Assembly: GCA_965229785.1 (NCBI GenBank)
Contig: CBDDJS010000001.1
Span: 5,580,001 to 5,644,000, forward strand
DNA length: 64,000 nt
Reading direction: 5' to 3'
DNA from: JAWPMT01 sp965229785
GTDB taxonomy: Bacteria > Bacteroidota > Bacteroidia > Cytophagales > Cyclobacteriaceae
The first letter of the stretch is position 1. Every line of letters begins with the position of its first letter. The translations under genes and the position numbers were made by a program. The notes under the pieces were generated by a model. That model had not been told where the DNA came from, made no database searches, and saw only the letters and a program-made list of their open reading frames with translations. Shown here piece after piece: positions 1 through 9,317 of the stretch.

Positions 1-2
1 CC

Positions 3-488
3 TTTTCTTCGATTCTTCCGGAATCTTACCAGGCCAGGTTAGATTCGGCCTATATCAATCATTGTGAGCCATGTATCCAAGTGACTGAGTGGAGCGGTCC
101 GGGTTGTCCGCTGGAACCGGCAGCTTTTGAGGGGCAAGGAACATTCCACAATACCCCGTGGCGAATTGCCCGTCTGGAGTTTTTGGATGGTGTGCTTTAT
201 CCACCGTGCAATGTACCCATGAGAGCCTTTTTCCGTGCTGATGGCAGTTTCGACCTAAAAATCTCCGGCGATCAGGAGGGGCAATACGAATTTGACGGAC
301 AGGAATTTCTGATTGTTCGGATCAGTGAAATTCCAGGTTTTTTTAATGGAGGATACCTTGGTTTATTCGAACATCAATTGAGAAGCCACTTATACGAACG
401 TTTTGAACCCTTACAAGTATCTCTTCAGGACAATGAGTTGGTCTTTTTCCGTGAATCGCCATATGTGCGGATTGTGTTGATCAGATAA
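3..488 (+). CDS. Hypothetical protein, 5' end outside the window
   Basis: The reading frame is open from the left edge to the TAA at 486-488, so the true start lies upstream. The first in-window start-like codon is a GTG at 81, but 26 codons before it are also open and include a C-E-P-C motif. The visible 161 residues are soluble, beta-rich and acidic, with no membrane segment. The pattern of a short beta-strand protein with G-x-Y and terminal L-V-F-F strands is loosely like META/HslJ domains, but the diagnostic GCN motif is absent. I do not recognise the family. The next gene starts about 95 bp downstream on the same strand. Confidence 0.6.
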   Translation, partial: FSSILPESYQARLDSAYINHCEPCIQVTEWSGPGCPLEPAAFEGQGTFHNTPWRIARLEFLDGVLYPPCNVPMRAFFRADGSFDLKISGDQEGQYEFDGQEFLIVRISEIPGFFNGGYLGLFEHQLRSHLYERFEPLQVSLQDNELVFFRESPYVRIVLIR

Positions 489-583
489 AATTGTCCTCTG
501 CTTATCTCTTTATACAAACAAGTTCAAATTGTTCAGTAAAGAATAGAAAGGTTATTTCCTTTGTATCGTTCTAAGCGAACAAG

Positions 584-1765
584 ATGGGCAAAGTCAACTT
601 TACATATTTCACTTTTCTCTTTATGGTGGGGCTGGTCAGTTGCATCGGAACGGACTTTGAACCGGAAGTAACCCCCATCATCCGGCTCACGAACCTTCCT
701 GAATCCTTTCATGTGACGGGTGTCTATACATTGGAAGCAACTTACATGAACGAACGTGGTATAGAGGAGGATGTAGCCTTTTCGTGGCAAAGTTCAGACG
801 AGTCAATTTTTTCCATTGATCAAAATGGCCTGGGAAGAGCTTTGAAAGAAGGTATTGTGGATGTATCGGTTAGATTTGAAGATCGCTTTGAAGAAATCTC
901 CATCACTGTTTTCTCCTCTGAAGAGGGCGTCAGGATTTCAGAAGCGCCCGATTCATTAAGCGTGGGCGAATCATTCACGTTGCGGGCGGAATATACGGAC
1001 CTTTCCGGTATGGTAACTCAACCTAGCTTACCGGTCGTGTGGAGTGTAGGAGACACCAAAGTCGCTGAGATAGACGAAAATGGGACCATTCGAGGTTTGT
1101 GGGTCGGTATAGCAGAGGTTAAGATTTCCGTTGGTGAATTCTCAGATTCAGTGCGTTTTGAAATCAATCGGGCTGAAACCGTATTTGACGAGGAGTTACG
1201 AATTGTTGCTCAGACGCAAAGCATGGAAGTGGGCACCCAATTCCAGTTTGAAGCTCAGTTTTTCGACAGCTCCGGAGAAGTAGACCCTACCATAATTCCT
1301 GATTGGGCCTCTTCCGCACCGGATATTATCAGTATCAATCAAAATGGATTGGCAAGGGCACTTTCCGCCGGGGATGCCACCATCACCGCCATTGCCAATG
1401 GAAAGACCAGTTCTGTTGTCGTCTCGGCATTTTCTGATGTGACCAATACGATCCGAAGTGGCTCATTAGAAGGTAGGGGATACAGAATCAGCGGAAGTTT
1501 CCAGCTTCAGGTTCAGGATGATCAGTTGATCTTGTCTTTTGAAAATGCCAGCATTGATCCCAATGCTCCTGGTCCTTATTTCTACCTCAGTAATCAGGAA
1601 CGAAGTGTAACTGGTGGTATCAATCTAGGCAAAAGTGAAGACGGTACCTTCAGCATAAATGTGACCGAAGTTTCTCCGGGAACTACCATCGATAGCTACG
1701 ATTATGTGATTGTATGGTGCGAACCTTTTAATGTGACCCTCGGACTCGGACAATTGAGTAACTGA
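584..1765 (+). CDS. Lipoprotein with three Big_2/Ig-like domains and a C-terminal DM13 domain
   Basis: A signal peptide ends in the lipobox LVSC (Cys20), so this is probably an outer-membrane or periplasmic lipoprotein. Residues of about 30-115, 115-195 and 200-285 form three bacterial Ig-like (Big_2) repeats, each with a W-S-S/W-S-V core and the I-D-x-N-G turn typical of the family. Residues of about 288-391 match the DM13 domain: G-P-x-F-Y-L-S near the middle and the hallmark V-I-V-W-C-E-P-F near the end. DM13 has been proposed to act in redox or electron transfer through its conserved Cys; that role is not shown here. The stop codon overlaps the next start (TGATG), so it is coupled to the barrel gene that follows. 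Confidence 0.85.
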   Translation: MGKVNFTYFTFLFMVGLVSCIGTDFEPEVTPIIRLTNLPESFHVTGVYTLEATYMNERGIEEDVAFSWQSSDESIFSIDQNGLGRALKEGIVDVSVRFEDRFEEISITVFSSEEGVRISEAPDSLSVGESFTLRAEYTDLSGMVTQPSLPVVWSVGDTKVAEIDENGTIRGLWVGIAEVKISVGEFSDSVRFEINRAETVFDEELRIVAQTQSMEVGTQFQFEAQFFDSSGEVDPTIIPDWASSAPDIISINQNGLARALSAGDATITAIANGKTSSVVVSAFSDVTNTIRSGSLEGRGYRISGSFQLQVQDDQLILSFENASIDPNAPGPYFYLSNQERSVTGGINLGKSEDGTFSINVTEVSPGTTIDSYDYVIVWCEPFNVTLGLGQLSN

Positions 1766-2625
1766 TGAATAGCCGAAAACTATACGGAATCATTCTTTTG
1801 GGTCTTATGACTTTCAATTGTTGGGGTGGTGGTGGCTGGCCTCAACCGAAAGGGAACGGTTTTTTGAAGCTCAATCAGTTTGCCATGCAGGCCAATCGAT
1901 ACTTCAACCCGGAAGGCGATTTGATTGATGTTCGACCCAAAATCTCCGTTTACACCAGCAGCCTGTTCGCTGAGTATGGCATTACCTCAAAACTGACAGG
2001 AATCGTATATTTCCCCTTTTACTCACGGGTCACTTTGAATCGGTTCCAAAAACTGGACGGCACCATTGATTCCGGAGATGAGATCAATTCTATTGGAGAT
2101 GCGGACATCACATTGAAATATGGCATTGTGACAGATCAACCTACCGTGGTGAGTATTTCTTTAACCGGGGGCCTTCCATTGGGAGACCCGAATGGTGGTC
2201 GCACAGAATCCTTACAGACTGGAGATGGTGAATTCAATCAGATGGTCAGCATTGATATTAGTCATTCATTTTATCCTTTTCCGGCGTATTTATCCATTTA
2301 TTCAGGCGTTAATAACCGAACAAAAGATCTTTCTGATGAATTCAGATATGGGTTTGAAGCAGGCTATACCCACAAAAACTGGCTGACTTTTTTGACGAAA
2401 CTCTACGGTGTTACTTCTTTGAGAAATGGAGATCAGGCCACGAGTCCAAATCAGGGTCTATTTAGCAATAACGTCGAATATATGGCCGTTTCACCTGAGA
2501 TAATCGTAGATTTTCAAAACCACTATGGTTTTACAGCGAATGTAAGCGTAGCCGTATCCGGACAACAAATCCTTGCCTCACCGTCTTACTCGATAGGTGC
2601 CTATTTGAAATTTCATACGAAGTGA
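1765..2625 (+). CDS. Probable outer-membrane beta-barrel protein (MetA/phenol-degradation-like)
   Basis: The ATG at 1765 overlaps the stop of the DM13 lipoprotein gene by one base. The N-terminus is a short hydrophobic signal sequence containing a Cys. The rest is made of alternating strands with aromatic ends (for example the motif ending Y-L-K-F at the C-terminus), glycine-rich turns, and a segment L-T-G-G-L-P-L-G-D-P, which recalls transporters of the MetA-pathway family. No membrane helix is present after the signal. Coupling to the DM13 lipoprotein suggests the two act together at the outer membrane; this is inferred from layout only. A terminator-like hairpin follows at 2648. Confidence 0.65.
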   Translation: MNSRKLYGIILLGLMTFNCWGGGGWPQPKGNGFLKLNQFAMQANRYFNPEGDLIDVRPKISVYTSSLFAEYGITSKLTGIVYFPFYSRVTLNRFQKLDGTIDSGDEINSIGDADITLKYGIVTDQPTVVSISLTGGLPLGDPNGGRTESLQTGDGEFNQMVSIDISHSFYPFPAYLSIYSGVNNRTKDLSDEFRYGFEAGYTHKNWLTFLTKLYGVTSLRNGDQATSPNQGLFSNNVEYMAVSPEIIVDFQNHYGFTANVSVAVSGQQILASPSYSIGAYLKFHTK

Positions 2626-2647
2626 TTCCTGTAAGCCTTAGCGTTTC

Positions 2648-2671
2648 AAAAGGCAGTCAGGACTGGCTTTT
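2648..2671 (+). terminator. Hairpin terminator after the DM13/barrel operon
   Basis: AAAAGGCAGT and ACTGGCTTTT form a 10-bp stem with one G-G mismatch and a four-base loop, ending in a T run. It lies 22 bp after the barrel gene stop. Confidence 0.6.
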
Positions 2672-2712
2672 ACTAACTGGCATTCTGCATGTTTCAGACT
2701 TAATTTTACCGC

Positions 2713-4020
2713 TTGATCAAAAAAACCCTCAATAACACTCCTCAGCTATTCCTGCTCTTCTGGCTGGTTATTAACCTCTTGCAGGCTGCTTTCACGGAAA
2801 CTCACAACGACGAAAGCTATTATTGGATCTATTCACAACAGTTGCAATGGGGATATTTTGATCACCCTCCCATTGTCGCATTGATTATTGATCTGGGATA
2901 CTCGCTCTTTCAAAACGAATTGGGTTTACGCATCGGTAACGTTATTCTCATCACGATAGCGCTCTGGTTTCTTTTTCGAACCATTCCTGCCGGCTGTCGC
3001 AAGGGTCCTGCAACCTTTTTGTTTGTACTGGCTATGCCTTTCCTGAATTACCTGGGATTTCTGGTTTTTCCAGATGGTCCGTTGATTGCTTTCGGGGCGG
3101 CTTTTTTGTTCTATTACCAACGATGGCTGGAAAACAAACAGATCAGGCATGCCCTATTGCTTGGGGCTCTGGGGGCTGCTATGCTCTACAGCAAGTATCA
3201 TACAGGGTTGTTTTTCGTACTGATCCTGTTATCGAACCTCAAACTCCTTCGAAATGGGCAATTTTATCTTATAGCCGGAATTGCGATCGTTTTGTTTTTG
3301 CCTCATCTCTGGTGGCAGTACGCAAATGATTTTCCCTCCATACGATTCCACCTGGTAGAACGAACTTCGACGTTTGAAATAAAATACCTTTTACGTTTCG
3401 TAGGTGAGCAAATACTTGCCGTAGGTCCGGTATTGATCATCAGCCTCTTTATTAAAAGTAAGAACCGATTCGAAAGGGCACTTGTTTTTCTGGTAAGAGG
3501 GTTTTTAATCTTCTTTTTGTTTTCCTCACTGCGGGGCATTGTTCATGTCCAGTGGACTTCTCTGGCCTGGTTGCCGGCCCTTTATCTGTTAGCAAAGTAC
3601 TGGAAAGAAAAGTTTAGCAACCCCTGGTGGTATGCAATGCTAGTGCCTCATATTTTGTTGACGCTTGTGTTCCGTTTATATGTCGCAACTGACCTGTTCC
3701 CAGGCCAAAAAATCGGGGCCCATTACATTAAAGGACAGGAAGAATGGTACACAGCATTGGCAGAGGAAGTCGGAGATCGTCCTTTGGTGTTTTTATATGA
3801 TCTGAAAGAGCCCAGTGCCTACTCTTTTTACACGGGAAAGCCTGCTATCGCCATATACCCCGATGGTGAAAAGAAAAGCCAGTATGATCTGTGGGGAATG
3901 GAAAAGAAATTAAAAGGAAAATCAGTAGTAATAGGGAGTAAAAGGAAATTTGAAGGAGCCATTGAGTTTAATACGGGTGGAAGACGCAGGGTTTATTTGA
4001 AACGAGTTGAACACTTTTAA
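2713..4020 (+). CDS. GT39/ArnT-like membrane glycosyltransferase
   Basis: An integral membrane protein of 435 residues with about nine hydrophobic helices, in the GT-C fold family of polyprenyl-phosphate-sugar-dependent transferases (PMT_2/ArnT). The first periplasmic loop carries the acidic signature H-N-D-E-S-Y-Y followed by the G-Y-F-D-H-P-P motif, both characteristic of this group. The C-terminal 90 residues are soluble and would face the periplasm. The start is TTG at 2713, giving M-I-K-K before the first helix; no ATG is available upstream in frame before the preceding terminator. The acceptor and sugar are unknown. The gene stands alone, with a toxin-antitoxin remnant downstream. Confidence 0.85.
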   Translation: MIKKTLNNTPQLFLLFWLVINLLQAAFTETHNDESYYWIYSQQLQWGYFDHPPIVALIIDLGYSLFQNELGLRIGNVILITIALWFLFRTIPAGCRKGPATFLFVLAMPFLNYLGFLVFPDGPLIAFGAAFLFYYQRWLENKQIRHALLLGALGAAMLYSKYHTGLFFVLILLSNLKLLRNGQFYLIAGIAIVLFLPHLWWQYANDFPSIRFHLVERTSTFEIKYLLRFVGEQILAVGPVLIISLFIKSKNRFERALVFLVRGFLIFFLFSSLRGIVHVQWTSLAWLPALYLLAKYWKEKFSNPWWYAMLVPHILLTLVFRLYVATDLFPGQKIGAHYIKGQEEWYTALAEEVGDRPLVFLYDLKEPSAYSFYTGKPAIAIYPDGEKKSQYDLWGMEKKLKGKSVVIGSKRKFEGAIEFNTGGRRRVYLKRVEHF

Positions 4021-4070
4021 TTTCTCTATATTAATAATTATTCCAATAGCGTGTTTAGTAACTTTAGGGT

Positions 4071-4292
4071 ATGAGTTTGCAATACATAACTGACGAAAAA
4101 GGACAAACGACGGGTGTATTTATTCCAATCGAAGAATGGAACAACATGAAATCACAATATTCGGATCTTGAAAAAGATATTCCCGAGTGGCACAAACGTG
4201 AAGTGAGTAAGAGAATGCAAGATTATCGTCAATCTCCAGAACAAGCTCAGGATTTCAATAAAGTCATTGACGAAATAGAGAAGAATCTTTGA
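4071..4292 (+). CDS. RelB/Phd-like antitoxin
   Basis: A small acidic protein of 73 residues with the Y-I-T-D-E-K-G and V-F-I-P-I-E-E-W motifs common in antitoxins paired with RelE/ParE toxins, followed by a charged helical C-terminus that would wrap the toxin. Its stop codon overlaps the TTG start of the toxin frame, the usual translational coupling. A TANNTTTA-like element (TAACTTTA) lies just upstream. Because the toxin frame downstream is broken, this may be an orphan antitoxin. Confidence 0.7.
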   Translation: MSLQYITDEKGQTTGVFIPIEEWNNMKSQYSDLEKDIPEWHKREVSKRMQDYRQSPEQAQDFNKVIDEIEKNL

Positions 4293-4587
4293 GTTATAAA
4301 GCACTGATTTTGCCTCTAGCGAAGCAAGATATCAAAGAGGCATCGCGGTGGTATGAGGAACGTAGGAAAGGATTAGGTAAAAGGTTTACAACGAACATTC
4401 GACAGAAAATAAAGTTCGTTTGTCGCAACCCTCATGCAATAGCGATAAGGTATAATGAAACCAGAACCGGGTATTGGATACTTTTCCTTATATGATTCAT
4501 TTTACCTTGAATGAAGAAGCGAAAGTCGTCATCATTTCTGCTGTGCTCAATACACAGAAACCCCGACCTATGGAAAGAAAGACCTGA
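4289..4587 (+). pseudogene. ParE/RelE-type toxin, frameshifted
   Basis: From the TTG at 4289 the frame encodes a ParE-like N-terminus (A-K-Q-D-I-K-E-A-S-R-W-Y, G-L-G-K-R-F) and terminates at 4495. From 4471 a second frame continues without a stop for 38 codons to a TGA at 4585. It reads V-L-D-T-F-P-Y-M-I-H-F, then V-V-I-I-S-A-V-L, which is the missing C-terminal half of the ParE fold. Restoring one G in the GGG run at 4469-4471 would join the two into about 99 residues, the normal family length. So either the toxin is inactivated by a one-base deletion or there is a sequencing error in the G run. Confidence 0.8.
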
Positions 4588-4664
4588 ATGATATTTATTC
4601 CGCGTCTTATCGTTGCATAGTCAAAGCTATTGTGGCAGCAAACGAGAACCTCAAATGTGGTAGA

Positions 4665-6047
4665 TTATTCCTGATCCACCCGCTCAAACGCACCAATATC
4701 GGGCGTTGCATCTCTGGGAATACCTAACAAATCATCGGTGATGCCGGAATCAATTGCTTTATCTCTCGCAAAAGCCAAAGAATCCAACTGATAATCAAAT
4801 GAAAAGGGATCAATAAAACCCGGGAAGTTAAAGTCTTGTGAAGTGAAGTTGCCTGGAATCTCTTCTTCACTTCGTATGATGTTTTGTTCAATGAGGGTTT
4901 CGATCATGGCGCCGCCTCCATTTCCGACAAATAATTCCTCATCTTCTGATCCCCATACGATGGAATTGGTAATGGATAAGAAAAGATCCGCAACCAAAGG
5001 TTCATCACTTCCCGGCAGGTTATCCAGAAAAACAACAGATGGTTCATCTCGAATAAAACTGGTTTGTTCATTGGTAAACGTACAATGGTCATATGTGTAC
5101 TGTCCACCGACCAGATGAGAGGCCATGAACCCTCCGCAATCGTAGATCTGTGAATTACTCACTTCAATTTCGGATGAAAAAGCCTGAATCCCCGAATTCG
5201 ACATGTGTCTGATCGTAGTATGATCTAATGCCATCTGAACACGTAAGGAAGCAATGTTCGTCCCAAAGGTGAAGATCCCATCGATGGCATTTTCTATGGT
5301 AACATAAGAAAGGCGATTGTTGCGGCTACCCGGCAAAAAGATCAAACCTCGCCATTGCCCCGGGGCCCTGAGAAAAGAAGGATCGAAACGGGTATTTCTA
5401 AAAGTCACTACATTGCCGGAATCGGCTCGAACATCCAGGGTACCCTGAACCACGATGGAAGCGCCATTGTCGAGTAAAACGCGGGCACCCGGTTCTATCG
5501 TAAGCGTACATAAAGTATCCACAAGAACAGATTCCTGAATAACATAAGGCCGTTCACTGGTCCATGTTTCATCACAGATGATCGTCCCACGAAGAAAATT
5601 AGCATTTTGACCCCAGGCTTCTAATTTGATGTCAGTTTGATTCTGATCCCAGCTGACCATGACAGAATCTTTCACCAAAAAGGGAAGATCCTGATCATTA
5701 GGGTCAATGTTCACATTGACAAGGACTAACAAACTATCTCCTTCTTCTAACAATTCATCCCGAACAGATGCTCCCTGTTTTCCATTAACAATGATATCGT
5801 AAAAGGAATCTTCACCGCCTGCCACTGCAATTTCATTCAATAAAATATCTTGTTTGGAGGGGTTGAAAATGCGAAAGCGACGGGTTATACTGGTTCGGGA
5901 AGTGATCAGGGTATCAAAACTGACGGTATCCGTACTGAAAATCAATTTACCCACCTCAACACCAACTGGATTGGTATCGTCTTCCATCGAACACGCGAAC
6001 CACAAAAGGGTAAGCACGAAAAAATAAAGAATAGGTGCAGGTTTCAT
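4665..6047 (-). CDS. Lipoprotein with a right-handed beta-helix domain
   Basis: A signal peptide with lipobox WFAC (Cys19) is followed by an Ig-like N-terminal part (residues about 35-150, including an F-x-I-x-N-P segment) and a parallel beta-helix part (about 160-430). The latter has repeated I-E-P-G-A, V-V-Q-G-T-L, V-T-I-E-N-A and I-R-H-M-S-N-S-G-I-Q-A turns. It ends with D-I-G-A-F-E, common in secreted Bacteroidota beta-helix proteins. It is probably surface or periplasmic; no catalytic residues are recognisable. It lies 30 bp downstream of prfA on the same strand, so the two are probably cotranscribed. Confidence 0.75.
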   Translation of the reverse strand: MKPAPILYFFVLTLLWFACSMEDDTNPVGVEVGKLIFSTDTVSFDTLITSRTSITRRFRIFNPSKQDILLNEIAVAGGEDSFYDIIVNGKQGASVRDELLEEGDSLLVLVNVNIDPNDQDLPFLVKDSVMVSWDQNQTDIKLEAWGQNANFLRGTIICDETWTSERPYVIQESVLVDTLCTLTIEPGARVLLDNGASIVVQGTLDVRADSGNVVTFRNTRFDPSFLRAPGQWRGLIFLPGSRNNRLSYVTIENAIDGIFTFGTNIASLRVQMALDHTTIRHMSNSGIQAFSSEIEVSNSQIYDCGGFMASHLVGGQYTYDHCTFTNEQTSFIRDEPSVVFLDNLPGSDEPLVADLFLSITNSIVWGSEDEELFVGNGGGAMIETLIEQNIIRSEEEIPGNFTSQDFNFPGFIDPFSFDYQLDSLAFARDKAIDSGITDDLLGIPRDATPDIGAFERVDQE

Positions 6048-6077
6048 CTATGGTGATAAAACGTAGATTTTAATTAG

Positions 6078-7145
6078 CTATTCCCCTTCCTGGAGTTTTT
6101 CTGCATTTTCGGCAATTCGCAGCTCCTCAATGAAGTTCCCGATCTGACCATTCATTACATTGGGCAGGTTATACACGGTAAAACCAATACGGTGATCCGT
6201 AACCCGGCCTTGTGGATAATTGTAAGTTCTGATCTTGTCTGACCGATCGCCACTGCCCACCATGGATTTTCTGGCAGAGCTGATTTCCTCATTGTGTTTT
6301 TTCAGTTCCATTTCGTAGATGCGAGAACGAAGCACTTTCAATGCTTTATCGTAGTTGGCATGTTGCGAACGACCATCCTGGCATTCTACAACAATACCTG
6401 TAGGGTGATGCGTTAACCGAACTGCGGATTCTGTTTTGTTAATGTGCTGACCCCCTGCTCCTGACGCGCGAAAAGTATCTTTTCGAATATCTCCCATGTT
6501 CAGTTCAACGTCAACATCCTCAGCCTCTGGCAATACGGCTACCGTAGCGGCGGAAGTATGAACACGCCCTTGAGATTCTGTGGCCGGAACTCGCTGCACT
6601 CGATGTGCCCCTGATTCAAATTTCAGCTGACCGAAAACATCTTCTCCTTCGACAGAAGCAACAATTTCTTTGAAACCACCCGAACTTCCTTCATTCAGAT
6701 TCAAAACGGAAAACTTCCAGCCCCTGGAATCCGCGTATTGCTCGTACATTCTGAAAAGGTCCCCGGCGAAAATGGCGGCTTCATCTCCCCCTGTTCCTGC
6801 TCTGATCTCGAGGATTACGTTTTTGCTGTCATTCGGGTCTTTGGGGATCAACATTACTTTGAGTTCCTCCTCCAATTCCGTCACCTGAGGGTCCAGCTCG
6901 TCGATCTCAGCTTTAGCCAGTTCACGAAACTCCGGATCTTTTTCCGTTTCGAGCACTTCCTTGGCACTTGCCAGGTCATTGGTCACCTTTAAGTATTGAT
7001 CGTAAACCTTCACGATCTTCTCCAAATCCCGGTATTCTTTATTCAGCTTGGTATATTTGCTCATATCAGACATGGCATCCGGTTGAACAATCAGCTGGCT
7101 TACTTCTTCGAATCTGTGTTTGATCGCCTCTAACTTGTCAGTCAT
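6078..7145 (-). CDS. prfA: Peptide chain release factor 1
   Basis: Recognises UAA/UAG in the ribosomal A site and triggers peptidyl-tRNA hydrolysis. It has 355 residues, the normal length. The catalytic GGQ motif is seen as A-S-G-A-G-G-Q-H-I-N-K, and the RF1 codon-recognition PxT motif as R-V-P-A-T-E-S-Q-G-R, which distinguishes it from RF2. The conserved V-E-C-Q-D-x-R-S-Q segment follows. The start M-T-D-K-L-E is well placed. A divergent lipoprotein gene begins about 90 bp away, so both promoters must lie in that gap. Confidence 0.97.
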   Translation of the reverse strand: MTDKLEAIKHRFEEVSQLIVQPDAMSDMSKYTKLNKEYRDLEKIVKVYDQYLKVTNDLASAKEVLETEKDPEFRELAKAEIDELDPQVTELEEELKVMLIPKDPNDSKNVILEIRAGTGGDEAAIFAGDLFRMYEQYADSRGWKFSVLNLNEGSSGGFKEIVASVEGEDVFGQLKFESGAHRVQRVPATESQGRVHTSAATVAVLPEAEDVDVELNMGDIRKDTFRASGAGGQHINKTESAVRLTHHPTGIVVECQDGRSQHANYDKALKVLRSRIYEMELKKHNEEISSARKSMVGSGDRSDKIRTYNYPQGRVTDHRIGFTVYNLPNVMNGQIGNFIEELRIAENAEKLQEGE

Positions 7146-7237
7146 TCAGCTTGAGTTTAATGCGCAAAATTAATACAGTACCCCCTTCTATTTGCTTTTT
7201 GACTTCTGGTCGTATCCAGAATTCATGGATTTCACGC

Positions 7238-7663
7238 ATGATGTTGTTATTAATGACAATTACACTGATAACGACAGGATGTGACACGAAGAATGGTGTT
7301 GACCGTGAGGCCGTGAAAAAAGAAATGGCCAATAGAGAATTGAAACGCCTTCGTAACTCCGATATCCTTCAAAGAGGAGAAGAGATTGGAAAGGCGTATT
7401 TCTCTATTGCGGATACTAGCGAAGCAATTGCTTTTTCAGATAGCCTTGGCATCGAAGTAACAAGCCTTAAATCTGGTGAAACAGACGAAGAACGAGAACT
7501 ATTAGAAGCATTTATCTATGCCTCAGAAAACAATCAGGAACTGGATGATTATCTAACTGACACACCAGAGGACGTATTCTTCTACCATCCGGAAATGATC
7601 GGGATGGATTTAATCGTTACCCGATTGACTTTATCCAAAAAGGCCATCGTCCGGTCCTTGTAA
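7238..7663 (+). CDS. Small lipoprotein of unknown function
   Basis: The open frame extends back to 7151, but that part would place the signal sequence 30 residues inside the protein. Starting at the ATG at 7238 gives M-M-L-L-L-M followed by lipobox TTGC (Cys15), a short but typical lipoprotein signal. The mature part (about 125 residues) is highly charged and helical, rich in E, K and D, with no recognised domain. The gene is divergent from prfA and converges on the DUF4301 gene, with only two bases between their stop codons. Confidence 0.65.
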   Translation: MMLLLMTITLITTGCDTKNGVDREAVKKEMANRELKRLRNSDILQRGEEIGKAYFSIADTSEAIAFSDSLGIEVTSLKSGETDEERELLEAFIYASENNQELDDYLTDTPEDVFFYHPEMIGMDLIVTRLTLSKKAIVRSL

Positions 7664-7665
7664 CC

Positions 7666-9183
7666 CTAGCCCTGATGCTCTGGTTTCAAAAGATCGTTCA
7701 CCGCTTTTACAGGGTTGAACGTAATCAAAGGCACTTCTACGAAAAGCGTATTCCAAAAGGCCATACTTCCATTCCACAGGCCAGGCAATTCCTGGGCTTT
7801 TAGCGTTTTCCCGTCCTTAGACTTTTCCGTTGAAAAACCGGTTTCGGGATCTCTGAATTTCATCAGATCATATTTTTCACCACGATAATTTTTTAGTCCG
7901 CACACTACATCTACCGGGTTGAAGTGTGTGGCCGCATTGAATACCTCTTTTTGTCCTTCACCAGAAAGGTCAATCTGGGCTGTTTCTACTACCTGCAACG
8001 AGGCCGTTCCATCTCCACCATCTATCCAAAAGGGGCCTCCTCCAGGGTCTCCATCACTTTTTACCATGCCACATACACGAATCGGTCGGTCCAGAATAGC
8101 CATCAATTCATCGGTGGATAGGGGTTTATCGGATTTATAGCCCAGTTTTTCGGCTGCAAATTGCTGGATCGCATTCAAATCCGCTGTTCCGTCTTTCAAT
8201 TTATCAACGTACGCAAAAACCTGGGACTGTACTTCGAGTAGCAAACCTCCTATTACTTTTTTGTAGCGAATGGTTTCCTCTTTCAGCCGATCGGGGACCA
8301 CATTGTCAATGTTTTTCAAAAAAACGACATCTGCATCGATCTCATTCAGGTTAGCCAATAGCGCGCCGTGGCCCGCAGGTCTGAACAATAAAGTGCCATC
8401 TTCATTTCGAAATGGTTGATTTTCCAAATCCACGGCAATCGTATCCGTTCCTGGTTGCTGAATGCTGTAGGAAACCTCGAGTTTACAATCAAACTTCGAC
8501 TCATAAGCATCCCTCAATGATTCTACATGTGCTTCAAATGCCGATTGGTGCTCAGGAGAAACCGTAAAATGTAAAGACACAGACCCATCCGCTCCTTTGG
8601 CATATTGACAACCCTCTACCACATGCTCTTCGACAGGCGTACGAACCACACCATTCTCCCTGTGAAATTTCAAAAGCCCCTTGGGAAGTGCGCCATAATT
8701 CATCCCATCTTTATTCAATAGGGCCGAGATGATTGATCCATATTCTTTTTTGACATGTGCCTGCTGTAAGCTTTTGTTGTGATCAAACTGAGCAGACAAT
8801 TCATCGTAAAAGGCAAAATCCTCGAGTTTTTTCAGAAACTCAAAGACAGAACCCGATTTCTGATCGGCAATCAATGCCTGGTAATCTTCCTCCGACCCTT
8901 TGTAGGATTCCAGAAAAGCGAAAAGTTTCTTGAACATACGGCTTGCAGCACCGGAAGCCGGAACAAACTTGACTACACGTTTACCGACGGAAAGTTGGTC
9001 GTACGATGCAGTAGCTTTTGAAACAGCAGCCTCGTCCAAAATAAGAATGCCACTACCATCGATGGCCGGGGCCTGAAGTTTAGACGGTGGAAATCCCTTT
9101 ATGAAATATTGGATTTGTCTTTCTACTGTTTCCAGGTCGAGACCATGGTCATTAATTTGTTGCTTGTCTGATGCAGAAAACAT
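7666..9183 (-). CDS. DUF4301 family protein
   Basis: A soluble protein of about 505 residues with the family signature K-F-V-P-A-S-G-A-A-S-R-M-F-K near residue 75 and the segment L-F-R-P-A-G-H-G-A-L-L near 270. The function is unestablished. An upstream extension to 9225 is open, but the ATG at 9183 (M-F-S-A-S-D-K) gives the usual family start. It stands alone between two convergent or divergent neighbours. No signal peptide or membrane helix is seen, so it is cytoplasmic. Confidence 0.85.
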   Translation of the reverse strand: MFSASDKQQINDHGLDLETVERQIQYFIKGFPPSKLQAPAIDGSGILILDEAAVSKATASYDQLSVGKRVVKFVPASGAASRMFKKLFAFLESYKGSEEDYQALIADQKSGSVFEFLKKLEDFAFYDELSAQFDHNKSLQQAHVKKEYGSIISALLNKDGMNYGALPKGLLKFHRENGVVRTPVEEHVVEGCQYAKGADGSVSLHFTVSPEHQSAFEAHVESLRDAYESKFDCKLEVSYSIQQPGTDTIAVDLENQPFRNEDGTLLFRPAGHGALLANLNEIDADVVFLKNIDNVVPDRLKEETIRYKKVIGGLLLEVQSQVFAYVDKLKDGTADLNAIQQFAAEKLGYKSDKPLSTDELMAILDRPIRVCGMVKSDGDPGGGPFWIDGGDGTASLQVVETAQIDLSGEGQKEVFNAATHFNPVDVVCGLKNYRGEKYDLMKFRDPETGFSTEKSKDGKTLKAQELPGLWNGSMAFWNTLFVEVPLITFNPVKAVNDLLKPEHQG

Positions 9184-9317
9184 ACGGCTAGATTTAGATC
9201 GATAAATGTAGGGTCGACCTGGCAAAACATAAAGCTGCGCGCAAGCTTTTTAAAAATATTTCGAGTTCAAATTGTCAGTATAAGTCATTAATTTGGAGAA
9301 AATACTCGTTTTCAGAC

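Noticed and set aside
4843..5118. Plus-strand frames inside the beta-helix lipoprotein, and similar antisense frames within mfd, the DUF4175 gene and mnmG
   Set aside because: They are antisense or out-of-phase to well-supported genes and have no recognisable domain or start context.
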